Source: Marispirochaeta sp963667435 (GTDB lineage: Bacteria; Spirochaetota; Spirochaetia; JC444; Marispirochaetaceae). Taken from it: a DNA stretch of 64,000 bases. The stretch spans positions 682,001-746,000 of the forward strand of contig OY763414.1 in assembly GCA_963667435.1 (NCBI GenBank), written 5' to 3'. Positions within the stretch are counted from its first letter, which is position 1, and each line of letters begins with the position of its first letter. A model generated the notes under the pieces. That model saw nothing but the letters and a program-made list of their open reading frames with translations, ran no database searches and was not told where the DNA came from. Positions 1 to 6,953 of the stretch are shown here, piece after piece. The translations under genes and the position numbers were made by a program.

Positions 1-75
1 CGGAAGTCCTCTGCCGCGCAGAAATATAAGCAGAAACGGTGACAGTACAGGCATTACGGCTAAAAACACAATCAT
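1..75 (-). CDS. Partial membrane protein, N-terminus only
   Basis: An open frame starts at ATG 75 and runs off the left edge of the window with 25 codons and no stop. The visible residues are almost all hydrophobic (MIVFLAVMPVLSPFLLIFL followed by RGRG), so they look like a first membrane segment ending in a positive cytoplasmic or stop-transfer cluster. There is no Shine-Dalgarno sequence, but a plausible promoter lies directly upstream (82-110). The protein family cannot be named from so little sequence. It is divergent from infC. Confidence 0.4.
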   Translation of the reverse strand, partial: MIVFLAVMPVLSPFLLIFLRGRGLP

Positions 76-81
76 AGCGGT

Positions 82-110
82 ATAGTATCAGGTAAGTATT
101 TTTCTGGCAA
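82..110 (-). promoter_or_regulatory. Candidate sigma-70 promoter of the left-edge gene
   Basis: On the minus strand TTGCCA (105-110), a 17-base spacer and TACTAT (82-87). Only six bases separate the -10 box from the ATG at 75, so the transcript would begin at or next to the start codon. Confidence 0.4.
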
Positions 111-150
111 TTATCTTCTATTCCTGCGGCTCTTTCTTTAATTGTTAAGG

Positions 151-179
151 TTTACACTTTAGGTTTATCGTTTTATGAT
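151..179 (+). promoter_or_regulatory. Candidate upstream promoter of infC operon
   Basis: TTTACA (151-156), 17 bases, TATGAT (174-179). It would give a leader of about 135 bases before infC. In many bacteria the infC-rpmI-rplT leader is the site of L20 autoregulation or attenuation; I see A/T-rich complementary stretches in 205-285 but no fold I can defend. Confidence 0.45.
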
Positions 180-262
180 GTTAGCAACAAGCATTATCTC
201 ATCACGTGTCATATATCTCTATTCTGTAGCAATATGTTATCCGATAGCAGTCTTTGAGTTAT

Positions 263-290
263 TGATTCTTTCTATATAGAGTGATATAGT
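263..290 (+). promoter_or_regulatory. Candidate proximal promoter of infC operon
   Basis: TTGATT (263-268), 16 bases, TATAGT (285-290). This would give a leader of about 25 bases that contains the infC ribosome site GGAGG (314-318). With the upstream candidate at 151-179 it suggests tandem promoters. Confidence 0.4.
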
Positions 291-322
291 GCCATCTCAT
301 ATCGGATTATTTTGGAGGAATA

Positions 323-898
323 TTGGCTGTTAAAGACCTGCGGATCAATGAACAGATCCGAGTTCGCGAAGTACGCTTAATTGATGGTGAGGGTGAACAA
401 CGTGGAGTACTACCCGCAAACGAGGCAATGCAGCTAGCCCAGGAAGCCGGGCTCGATCTGGTAGAGATCGCACCTAACGCGAATCCACCGGTCTGCAAGA
501 TCCTCGATTACGGTAAGTATAAATTCGAGCAGGAAAAACGCATCCGCGAATCTAAAAAGAAGCAAAAGCTTCTTAAGATGAAAGAAATTCGGATGCAGCC
601 TAAGATCGAAAAGCACGACATGGAGTTCAAAGCCAAACATATACGCACATTCCTTGAAGAAGGTAACAAGGTTAAGGTTACCATCCGTTTCAGGGGACGT
701 GAGCTGGCTCATACAGAACTCGGCAAAGTTGTGCTGGAAAAGATCCTGGAGCTTCTCGAAGACTCATTTATTATTGACCGTGCACCAGCAATGGAAGGAC
801 GTTTCATGTCGATGATCCTTAACCCCAAAAGCTCCAATAAATCCAAGGCAAAGAAGAATAAAGAAGACGAAACGAAGGAGGAGAGCAACGATGCCTAA
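323..898 (+). CDS. infC: Translation initiation factor IF-3
   Basis: IF-3 binds the 30S subunit, keeps subunits apart and proofreads start-codon choice. The 191-residue protein has the family's two-domain layout: an N-domain with the VKDLRINEQIRVREVRLI opening, a lysine-rich linker around residues 75-95, and a C-domain with the RFRGRE motif near residue 120. A Lys/Glu-rich tail of about 25 residues follows the usual end. The start is TTG at 323 with GGAGG five bases upstream; rare start codons are characteristic of infC, because IF-3 discriminates against them and so limits its own synthesis. It overlaps rpmI by 8 bases, in the classical infC-rpmI-rplT order. Confidence 0.97.
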   Translation: MAVKDLRINEQIRVREVRLIDGEGEQRGVLPANEAMQLAQEAGLDLVEIAPNANPPVCKILDYGKYKFEQEKRIRESKKKQKLLKMKEIRMQPKIEKHDMEFKAKHIRTFLEEGNKVKVTIRFRGRELAHTELGKVVLEKILELLEDSFIIDRAPAMEGRFMSMILNPKSSNKSKAKKNKEDETKEESNDA

Positions 899-1085
899 GA
901 TGAAGACGCGAAGAGCAGCTGCAAAACGGTACTCCTACACCGGAAGCGGCAAAATCAAGTATAAGAAACAGGGTTTGCGCCATATTCTTACAAAGAAAAG
1001 CACCAAACGCAAACGTAAGCTGCGCAAAAGCGGTATCTTGAGCGAAGCGGAAGCAAGACGCGTACGCGTCCTTATGCCCTACTGA
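891..1085 (+). CDS. rpmI: 50S ribosomal protein L35
   Basis: A 64-residue, very basic protein beginning MPKMKTRRAAAKRYSYTGSG, which is the standard L35 N-terminus, and ending with the RRVRVLMPY type tail. It belongs to the large ribosomal subunit. Its start lies inside the last codons of infC (8-base overlap) behind the Shine-Dalgarno GGAGGAG within infC, so translation of the two is probably coupled. rplT follows after 30 bases. Confidence 0.97.
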   Translation: MPKMKTRRAAAKRYSYTGSGKIKYKKQGLRHILTKKSTKRKRKLRKSGILSEAEARRVRVLMPY

Positions 1086-1115
1086 TTATACCAGATTTTC
1101 AAGGAGACTATATAA

Positions 1116-1475
1116 ATGCCACGCGCAGTAGATGGAACCAGACGTCACGATAGACGAAAAAAGATCCTCAAGTCGGCAAAAGGATATTGGGGACGCAGGA
1201 AAAGCAACTTCCGCACAGCGAAAGATGCGATTGCCAAAGCAGGAAACTATGCATACCGGGACAGGCGCGCTAAAAAGCGGGAGTTCCGCCGACTCTGGAT
1301 TGCTCGTATTTCAGCAGCATGCCGGGACAGAGGAGTAACATACTCCCGTTTTATCAATGGCCTGACAAAGGCACAGGTAGAAATTAACCGGAAAGCACTG
1401 TCAAACCTTGCTATTGAAGACCCCAAGGCATTTGACGCAATTGTTGAAAAAGCAAAAAGCGCTCTGGAGGGTTAA
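1116..1475 (+). CDS. rplT: 50S ribosomal protein L20
   Basis: A 119-residue basic protein, the usual length for L20, with the typical RRKKILKSAKGYWGRRKSN segment near the N-terminus, the AYRDRRAKKREFRRLWI helix and the YSRFINGL motif. L20 binds 23S rRNA early in 50S assembly and in many bacteria represses its own operon through the leader or the infC-rpmI region. The ribosome site is AAGGAG about 10 bases before ATG 1116. The next gene (ZapB-like) starts 7 bases after the stop, so the ribosomal transcript probably continues into the cell-division genes. Confidence 0.97.
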   Translation: MPRAVDGTRRHDRRKKILKSAKGYWGRRKSNFRTAKDAIAKAGNYAYRDRRAKKREFRRLWIARISAACRDRGVTYSRFINGLTKAQVEINRKALSNLAIEDPKAFDAIVEKAKSALEG

Positions 1476-1482
1476 TCCTTAG

Positions 1483-1899
1483 ATGATTACCCTTGAACAG
1501 GTCCGCCTGCTTGACCAGAAGGTCAGTCAGGCGGTCGATTTAATCAGCACACTCCGGGCTGAAAACCGGGTTCTCAACGAGAAACTGGAATCATATCAGC
1601 AGAAAATCGGCGAATTGGAAGTACTTCTCAGCGGTCTCAAGGAAGATCAGGTAGAAGTTGAACAAAACTTTCAGAAAGCCTTGAATGCACTCGATATGCT
1701 GGAATCTTCGGCAGATACAGCTGCTCCGGATGAACAGGAAACAACCCCGGAGGCAATCTCATCAGAACAGCCCCAGGATCCGGCAGAAGAAAGTCCGGTA
1801 GAAAACGACAGTGAATCTGAAGTTGAAGATCCTGCGGTAAACGATCTGATGGAAGATGAACAGCCTGAAGACAACGGCGCCGAACTGGATATATTCTAG
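1483..1899 (+). CDS. Coiled-coil ZapB-like cell-division protein
   Basis: 138 residues. The first 70 or so form a heptad-rich coiled coil (MITLEQVRLLDQKVSQAVDL onward), and the rest is a low-complexity acidic tail rich in Glu, Asp, Pro and Ser. The position directly before zapA and the N-terminal coil with the LDQKV pattern fit the ZapB-like partner proteins of ZapA seen in spirochaetes. In that role it would help bundle FtsZ at the division site. The acidic tail is not part of classical ZapB. The family call rests on context and coil pattern, not on a catalytic motif. Confidence 0.6.
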   Translation: MITLEQVRLLDQKVSQAVDLISTLRAENRVLNEKLESYQQKIGELEVLLSGLKEDQVEVEQNFQKALNALDMLESSADTAAPDEQETTPEAISSEQPQDPAEESPVENDSESEVEDPAVNDLMEDEQPEDNGAELDIF

Positions 1900-1908
1900 A
1901 ATTTGTTG

Positions 1909-2202
1909 ATGAGAAAGGAACCGATCAGTATAGATCTTCTCGGGACAACTCTCCGGGTTAATACAGACGAGGATCCCGGGTACCTTTCTCAGTTAATAGA
2001 GTATCTTCAGCAGAAAACAATAGATGTAAAACATACCTCCAGGCTTGAAGATCCACTGAAAATTTCGATTCTCACTTCCCTCTTTCTTATTGATGAACTT
2101 TTCAAAGAACGCTTATCACCGGACAGTCAGACAAATTCCAAAGACATGGAAGTGATAACAGAAAGTATAATCCGTAAACTTGAACTAACACTGAAAAAGT
2201 AA
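1909..2202 (+). CDS. zapA: Cell-division protein ZapA
   Basis: About 97 residues, the usual ZapA size, with an N-terminal beta region (ISIDLLGTTLRVNTDEDPGY), the conserved LSQLIEYLQQK helix and a C-terminal helix for dimerisation. ZapA binds FtsZ and cross-links its filaments. I place the start at ATG 1909; two TTG codons just before it (1903, 1906) are also in frame and no strong ribosome site decides between them. It starts 10 bases after the ZapB-like gene and is probably cotranscribed with it. Confidence 0.8.
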   Translation: MRKEPISIDLLGTTLRVNTDEDPGYLSQLIEYLQQKTIDVKHTSRLEDPLKISILTSLFLIDELFKERLSPDSQTNSKDMEVITESIIRKLELTLKK

Positions 2203-2224
2203 TCCTCCAGTTTCCTGAATTTCA

Positions 2225-2253
2225 TTGACACGGTCCAGAGGGCTAGTTACTAT
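2225..2253 (+). promoter_or_regulatory. Strong sigma-70-type promoter for PilZ gene
   Basis: TTGACA (2225-2230), 17 bases, TACTAT (2248-2253). The nonamer AGTTACTAT occurs twice (2245-2253 and 2255-2263). The TTG of the -35 box is in frame with the PilZ gene and makes the open frame look longer than it is. The -10 box ends 10 bases before ATG 2264. Confidence 0.65.
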
Positions 2254-2263
2254 CAGTTACTAT

Positions 2264-3082
2264 ATGGCCCTGATAACAAGTCAGCAACTATCTGAATATT
2301 ACAACAACTATAAGAGCAATAACCTTACATTTACTAAAGAGGTAATCAAGGCTACCGCTTTACAATCTAAATTCACCCAGTTCAAGTGCCTGGGCGATCA
2401 CTGGCCTTGTGTTCTCTACTCCTGCAGTATGGAGCAGGCACGCATTATCGCAAGTCTTGCCAAAGGATTTCATGAAAAACTCAGGTCAGCCAACAACATG
2501 GTATCACTGCACCTGTCCTTCAGCCAGGAAGATAAAAGCAGTCTGCTGAGTTTTTTTATCAACTGTAAAATTATCGGTTTTACACCATATGATAAAAACA
2601 AACCGGAGCTTAACTTTCTCAGCCTGGAGTATACTCAGCATCCTCCGGATGATCTGATCAGTATTATTGGCACCATTCTTCATGCAAATGCAAACTCTGC
2701 AAAACGTAAAGAAGATAGAATCGAAATAACTGCGGACAATCTCCGCAACCTCCCCTTTTCCGCAAAGACAACACTTATTTACATAGACGGAATTCCCCGA
2801 AAATGTATTCTCAGGGATGTCTCCTACGGGGGATCAAAACTCATACTACCCGGGATTGGTAAATTTCTGATGGATAAGGACGCGATTCTCCGTATTGAAT
2901 ACGGAGAATCCAATAAAAAGATTTTGATACCGGGAAAAATTGTGCGGACAGAAGGTGTTGCGGGCAGAAAAGACCTCACCACTGCAGCCCTTGCATTTTT
3001 TGAGGAGAAGGTTCCCTATGATTATAAACTTCTTCTTACTGAATTTTTTAATGCAAACCGTATAAAGGGCAAAAAACGCTGA
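2264..3082 (+). CDS. PilZ-domain c-di-GMP receptor
   Basis: 272 residues from ATG 2264. The N-terminal half is an alpha/beta region without a motif I can name; in spirochaetes such regions are usually PilZ-like non-binding domains. The C-terminal part is a PilZ domain with both c-di-GMP motifs: RKEDR (RxxxR) near residue 150 and DVSYGG (D/N-x-S-x-x-G) near residue 187. No signal peptide or membrane segment is visible, so it should be cytoplasmic. It has its own promoter and no room for a ribosome site, so it may be translated from a leaderless mRNA. A TPR gene follows with one base between the stop and its start. The position before the flagellin genes suggests a role in motility. Confidence 0.8.
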   Translation: MALITSQQLSEYYNNYKSNNLTFTKEVIKATALQSKFTQFKCLGDHWPCVLYSCSMEQARIIASLAKGFHEKLRSANNMVSLHLSFSQEDKSSLLSFFINCKIIGFTPYDKNKPELNFLSLEYTQHPPDDLISIIGTILHANANSAKRKEDRIEITADNLRNLPFSAKTTLIYIDGIPRKCILRDVSYGGSKLILPGIGKFLMDKDAILRIEYGESNKKILIPGKIVRTEGVAGRKDLTTAALAFFEEKVPYDYKLLLTEFFNANRIKGKKR

Positions 3083-3083
3083 T

Positions 3084-4175
3084 ATGCCGGTGAATCCCCT
3101 TAATTCCGTCTTTTTCATTTCTGTTCCCGAAGGTTTTGAGCATTCGATTGACAATTTTACCATTGACAGCTCTATACTTCTCCCGGTGGAACTGAAGCCC
3201 GGTGAAACCCAGCTGGATCCTAACTCAATATCTTGGGAAATGATCATTTCCGGCATGCTCAGGGTTCTTACATGTGACGAAGAAAACAAACATAATGAGT
3301 ATTACCGTCGTTTTGTATTGCAGGTTAAACCGAATATTGAATCTGATCTGGTTACCGCCGGGATAGAAAAAGCACGGATGGGAGAGTATGAACTTGCGGA
3401 AGAGTTATTTACTACTGCATTGGCTGTAGTCCCCGGTTCAACTGCAAGCCAATACAATCTTGCACAGATCTTTGAAAGCCGTGCCAGAGCCTACATGGAA
3501 CTTGGAGAAAAAGATCTGGAACAGGAATATCTTCAAAAAACACTCAAAGCCTACCATAAAGTCTGCGCAGGAGCACCGGAACAGGCTCAGGTGTTAAAGT
3601 CAGCAGCAGAATTCTATCTTCGAATCGGCGACAGTGAAAATGCACTTGAAAGTTTTAAAAACCTTGCGAATCTTGAAGACTCAAAAGAAATCCGTGAAGC
3701 TATCCGGGAACTGAGTCTCCGCAGGGAGTTAGACGGGAATTTCAAATCCGCCTATGACGCCATACTCCAGGGCAGAGAAGATCAGGCGATCAAACTGATT
3801 GACGATTTTCTGGAAGTTAACAGCCATACCTGGACAGCATGGTTTCTCAGAGGATGGGCCCTCCGCCGCTTACACCGATTCGAAGAAGCGATTGACAATT
3901 TTCTCCAGGCACTTGAATTCTCGGGCCCTCAGACTGACCTTTTAAATGAGCTTTCAATCTGCACCATGGAAACAGGCGATCTGGATGCCAGCCGTGAGTA
4001 TCTTGAGAAAGCGCTTAAGATTGAACCTGATAATGTGAAAATCTTATCCAATCTTGGAATTGTAGCCCTCAAAAGTGGAAACAGAACAGATGCCATAGTC
4101 TATTTCCGCAAAGTTCTGGACCTGGAACCGGATGATTCTATTGCCAAAGATTATCTGGAGTATCTCACAGACTGA
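3084..4175 (+). CDS. Tetratricopeptide-repeat protein
   Basis: 363 residues. An N-terminal region of about 85 residues is followed by TPR units from about residue 90 (VTAGIEKARMGEYELAEELF) to the end; the last ones are AWFLRGWALRRLHRFEEAID and VKILSNLGIVALKSGN. TPR arrays are protein-binding scaffolds. No signal peptide is seen, so it is probably cytoplasmic. It is cotranscribed with the PilZ gene and ends 270 bases before flaB1. A partner or export role in flagellar assembly is only a guess from the context. Confidence 0.75.
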   Translation: MPVNPLNSVFFISVPEGFEHSIDNFTIDSSILLPVELKPGETQLDPNSISWEMIISGMLRVLTCDEENKHNEYYRRFVLQVKPNIESDLVTAGIEKARMGEYELAEELFTTALAVVPGSTASQYNLAQIFESRARAYMELGEKDLEQEYLQKTLKAYHKVCAGAPEQAQVLKSAAEFYLRIGDSENALESFKNLANLEDSKEIREAIRELSLRRELDGNFKSAYDAILQGREDQAIKLIDDFLEVNSHTWTAWFLRGWALRRLHRFEEAIDNFLQALEFSGPQTDLLNELSICTMETGDLDASREYLEKALKIEPDNVKILSNLGIVALKSGNRTDAIVYFRKVLDLEPDDSIAKDYLEYLTD

Positions 4176-4253
4176 CCTTTTCCCCGGAAGTCATCCTGGT
4201 CGGTAAAAATTCCCGCTGACTTAATTTTTTTTCACTTTTTTTATACTAATTCC

Positions 4254-4282
4254 TCAAGTTTTTAAGGGGGGGACGCCGACGC
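4254..4282 (+). promoter_or_regulatory. Possible flagellar sigma-28 promoter of flaB1
   Basis: TCAAGTTT (4254-4261) matches the sigma-28 -35 octamer TAAAGTTT at seven of eight positions and GCCGACGC (4275-4282) matches the -10 octamer GCCGATAA in its first five bases. The gap is 13 bases rather than the usual 11, so the call is weak. An alternative is TATACT at 4242-4247 with a poor -35. Confidence 0.3.
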
Positions 4283-4397
4283 TCTGAGTAAGGATGAGCA
4301 GGTTTTCCGCTCCCCTGGCCAGGGTATTCTGCCTCCTTATTCTGTTTATCGGAATCTTAAATCGAGGGTTTAGCGGAAACTTTCGAAAATTTGTTCA

Positions 4398-4441
4398 AAA
4401 AGGCAGGGAAGCCTTTTGAGATACCTATCTTTTCATGGAGG
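4398..4441 (+). promoter_or_regulatory. Candidate CsrA-binding hairpin plus SD in flaB1 leader
   Basis: A 7-bp stem AAAAGGC/GCCTTTT (4398-4404 and 4411-4417) closes a hexaloop AGGGAA whose GGA (4407-4409) is exposed. The Shine-Dalgarno sequence GGAGG (4437-4441), 30 bases on, supplies the second GGA. A GGA in a hexaloop paired with a GGA at the ribosome site is the known geometry of CsrA targets such as hag in Bacillus subtilis. CsrA and FliW are encoded at 13.3-14.1 kb. Confidence 0.6.
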
Positions 4442-4446
4442 AAGAG

Positions 4447-5307
4447 ATGATCATTAACCACAATATGAGTGCGATCTTTGCAAACAATCGCCTCGCGACC
4501 ACCAACAAGACTGTCCAGCGGGACATGGAAAAACTTTCATCAGGATTGCGGATTAACCGTGCCGGTGATGATGCATCAGGACTTGCAGTTTCCGAAAAAA
4601 TGCGGTCTCAGATCAGAGGTCTTAAGCAGGCTGCTGACAATGCTGAAAACGGCATTTCCTTTATCCAGACTACAGAAGGTTATATGCAGGAATCTCAGGA
4701 CATTCTGCACCGTATGCGTGAACTGGCTGTACAGTCCGCCAACGGTATCTACTCTGATGAAGACCGTATGCAGATTCAGGTTGAAATTTCCCAGCTTGTT
4801 GATGAAATCGACCGAATTGCCAGTCATGCACAGTTCAACGGAATGAATATGCTTACCGGCAGGTTTGCAGTTGACACAGGAGAAAATACCGTAACAGCTT
4901 CCATGTGGTTCCATATCGGTGCAAACATGGATCAGAGAGAACGTGTATACATCGGAACAATGACTTCACAGGCTCTCGGAGTACGTGACATCGGTTCCAA
5001 CGAAATCCTGAGCATGTCCTCCCCCGACAATGCCAACCGTGCAATTGGTACATTGGATGCAGCATTGAAGAAAGTAAACAAGCAGCGTGCCGACCTTGGT
5101 GCATACCAGAACCGGCTTGAGCATGCCGTAACCGGTATTACTGTAGGTGCAGAAAACCTCCAGGCTGCTGAATCACGGATTCGTGACGTAGACATGGCTT
5201 CTCAGATGGTGGACTACTCCAAGAACCAGATTCTTGTTCAGTCCGGTACTGCAATGCTGGCCCAGGCCAACATGAAAACACAGTCAGTGTTGCAACTTCT
5301 GGGTTAG
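4447..5307 (+). CDS. flaB1: Flagellin FlaB, first copy
   Basis: 286 residues, the size of spirochaete core flagellins. They build the periplasmic filament core and are not secreted by a signal peptide but by the flagellar export apparatus. The N-terminal D0/D1 region (MIINHNMSAIFANN, then LSSGLRINRAGDDASGLAVS) and the C-terminal D1/D0 region (AAESRIRDVDM ... QANMKTQSVLQLLG) are the canonical halves; there is no large variable centre. I start it at ATG 4447 because the in-frame ATG at 4435 belongs to the ribosome site ATGGAGGAAGAG. It is closely similar to the second copy; the clearest differences are in residues 145-210, where this copy has a few extra residues. Confidence 0.97.
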   Translation: MIINHNMSAIFANNRLATTNKTVQRDMEKLSSGLRINRAGDDASGLAVSEKMRSQIRGLKQAADNAENGISFIQTTEGYMQESQDILHRMRELAVQSANGIYSDEDRMQIQVEISQLVDEIDRIASHAQFNGMNMLTGRFAVDTGENTVTASMWFHIGANMDQRERVYIGTMTSQALGVRDIGSNEILSMSSPDNANRAIGTLDAALKKVNKQRADLGAYQNRLEHAVTGITVGAENLQAAESRIRDVDMASQMVDYSKNQILVQSGTAMLAQANMKTQSVLQLLG

Positions 5308-5382
5308 AGGGTTATATTTAAAGGTAAGACCGTCAGTTCTTTGAAATAAACCCTCGAATGAGGATGTCCGGTATTGGGAGTT

Positions 5383-5406
5383 CTTCCGCTGCACACAAGG
5401 CGGAAG
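5383..5406 (+). other. Hairpin in the flaB1-flaB2 intergenic region
   Basis: CTTCCGC (5383-5389) and GCGGAAG (5400-5406) form a 7-bp stem with a 10-base loop. No T-run follows, so it is more likely a stabiliser or processing element between the two flagellin genes than a terminator. A further complementary pair GAGGGTT (5307-5313) and AACCCTC (5349-5355) spans the flaB1 stop. Confidence 0.4.
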
Positions 5407-5500
5407 GCCTCCCTGTTACCGTTGCACAGCAAGAACGGATCGGAAGATGCGCGGGTAAAACCAGCTTCCGGCTGTGTAACAGTGACATTCTCAAGCGTTC

Positions 5501-5539
5501 AGAAGCAAAGGATGCTTCTATTTAACGTTTCCAGGAGGG
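5501..5539 (+). promoter_or_regulatory. Candidate CsrA-binding hairpin plus SD in flaB2 leader
   Basis: The stem AGAAGC/GCTTCT (5501-5506 and 5514-5519) closes a 7-base loop AAAGGAT with GGA at 5510-5512. The Shine-Dalgarno AGGAGGG (5533-5539) carries the second GGA 24 bases downstream. A third candidate, GAGGATGT near 5361, lies further up. The arrangement repeats that of the flaB1 leader although the sequences differ, which argues that the structure is selected. Confidence 0.6.
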
Positions 5540-5543
5540 TTTT

Positions 5544-6389
5544 ATGATAATTAATCACAACTTGTCAGCCATGTACGCTAACCGGAACCTTGCTTTTAAA
5601 AGCAAGGATGTAGACGCAAGTATTGAAAAGCTCAGCTCCGGCATGCGTATCAACAAGGCCGGCGACGATGCTTCGGGGCTTGCAGTATCTGAAAAGCTGC
5701 GGAGTCAGATTCGTGGACTTAACCAGGCTGAACGCAACATCGAAAATGGAGTAACTTTCATTCAGACGACTGAAGGATACCTCCAGGAGACACAGGATAT
5801 TCTCCACAGATTACGCGAACTGTCTGTACAATCTGCCAACGGTATTTATTCTGATGAAGACCGCATGCAGATCCAGGTTGAAGTATCTCAGCTGGTTGAT
5901 GAAATCAACCGAATTGCAAGTCACGCGCAGTTCAACGGCATGAACATGCTTACCGGTGCTTTTGCAAACGGCGCAGACCGGATCATGCAGTTCCAGGTAG
6001 GAGCTAACATGGACCAGAGTGAGCGTGTGTACATTGGTACCATGACCGCTCAGGCACTTGGCCTGCAGGGGGCACAGGGTTCTACCGAGATGATATCCAT
6101 CTCTACCCCTGAGTCGGCAAACATGGCTATTGGAATGGTTGATAGCGCACTCAGATCAGTGTCAAAACAACGTGCTGACCTTGGTGCATATCAGAACAGG
6201 TTTGATGAAGCCTCAAAAGGCGTCGCAATCGCTGCTGAGAACCTTCAGGCTGCGGAGTCACGAATCCGTGACACTGACATGGCTCAGGAAATGGTAGAAT
6301 ATGCAAAAAACCAGATTCTGACTCAGTCAGGTTCAGCTATGCTGGCGCAGGCCAACATGAAGACTCAGTCTGTTCTTCAGCTGATGTAA
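5544..6389 (+). CDS. flaB2: Flagellin FlaB, second copy
   Basis: 281 residues, start ATG 5544 behind AGGAGGG. Same family and layout as the preceding copy: MIINHNLSAMYANRN at the N-terminus, KLSSGMRINKAGDDASGLAV, and AAESRIRDTDMAQEMVEYAK near the C-terminus. Two or more FlaB paralogues forming the filament core is normal in spirochaetes. I see no sigma-28 promoter of its own in the 236-base gap, so it may depend on read-through from flaB1 or on a promoter I cannot recognise. A strong hairpin pair follows the stop. Confidence 0.97.
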   Translation: MIINHNLSAMYANRNLAFKSKDVDASIEKLSSGMRINKAGDDASGLAVSEKLRSQIRGLNQAERNIENGVTFIQTTEGYLQETQDILHRLRELSVQSANGIYSDEDRMQIQVEVSQLVDEINRIASHAQFNGMNMLTGAFANGADRIMQFQVGANMDQSERVYIGTMTAQALGLQGAQGSTEMISISTPESANMAIGMVDSALRSVSKQRADLGAYQNRFDEASKGVAIAAENLQAAESRIRDTDMAQEMVEYAKNQILTQSGSAMLAQANMKTQSVLQLM

Positions 6390-6407
6390 TTAAAATTCCG
6401 TTTATAG

Positions 6408-6474
6408 GGTACAAAGAGATCTCTGGACGTCATCTCTGGGTACCGGGGGAACGGGAAGGACCGCGCACCTTCCC
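6408..6474 (+). terminator. Two consecutive hairpins after flaB2
   Basis: The first stem pairs GGTAC (6408-6412) with GTACC (6440-6444) and AGAGAT (6415-6420) with ATCTCT (6432-6437). The second pairs GGGAAGG (6453-6459) with CCTTCCC (6468-6474), followed by a weak T-rich stretch (CTCTTTATTT). They probably protect flagellin mRNA or attenuate transcription into flaG; the U-tract is too poor for a confident intrinsic terminator. Confidence 0.5.
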
Positions 6475-6557
6475 CACCTCTTTATTTATCAGCATTGCTT
6501 TACTTCGAACTGACCATTAACCGGGGACCAGGTACATCTGTTCCCATGGAGAAAAAA

Positions 6558-6923
6558 ATGGACTTAGATATCAATGCAATCGGTCTCGGCTCCGCCGCAA
6601 ATGAACCGATGAGGGATGTTAAGGCACGGAAGCCTGAACGTCCTGTACCGGTTAAAACCGAGTCAAAAAAAACTAAGTTGCCTCTCGAGCGTTCATTAAC
6701 ACCTGATGAAGTGCAAAAAATGCTCCGTGACATAGTTAATTTTTCTGATGCTTTCAATCGCCGCCTTCAGTTTTCTGTTAATAATGATATTAACCAGGTG
6801 GTTGTAAAGGTGATTGACCGTGACACCGATAAAGTAATTAAGGAAATCCCCAATGAAGGGCTGCAGCGTCTGCACATGCGGCTCAAGGAGGCCGTCGGGC
6901 TGCTCTTCGATGAGGAGATTTAA
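6558..6923 (+). CDS. flaG: FlaG-family flagellar protein
   Basis: About 121 residues from ATG 6558, which has GGAG six bases upstream; the in-frame ATG 6546 and TTG 6495 are less likely starts. The C-terminal half carries the FlaG pattern: FNRRLQFSVNNDINQVVVKVIDRDTDKVIKEIP, here split by me into FNRRLQFSV, then VVVKVIDRDT and VIKEIPNEGL. The N-terminal 40 residues are basic and probably disordered. FlaG limits filament length or helps filament maturation in some bacteria. It lies between flaB2 and fliD, the usual place, with 30 bases to fliD. Confidence 0.85.
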   Translation: MDLDINAIGLGSAANEPMRDVKARKPERPVPVKTESKKTKLPLERSLTPDEVQKMLRDIVNFSDAFNRRLQFSVNNDINQVVVKVIDRDTDKVIKEIPNEGLQRLHMRLKEAVGLLFDEEI

Positions 6924-6953
6924 CGCCAGTCAAAGAAAGGACTTAAGCGGCCC

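Noticed and set aside
4435..4446. ATG 4435 as start of flaB1
   Set aside because: It is part of the Shine-Dalgarno region ATGGAGGAAGAG; ATG 4447 begins the canonical MIINHN flagellin terminus.
4176..4446. A sharp sigma-28 promoter for flaB1
   Set aside because: The -35 octamer is good but the spacing is two bases too long and the -10 match is partial, so it is kept only as a weak candidate.
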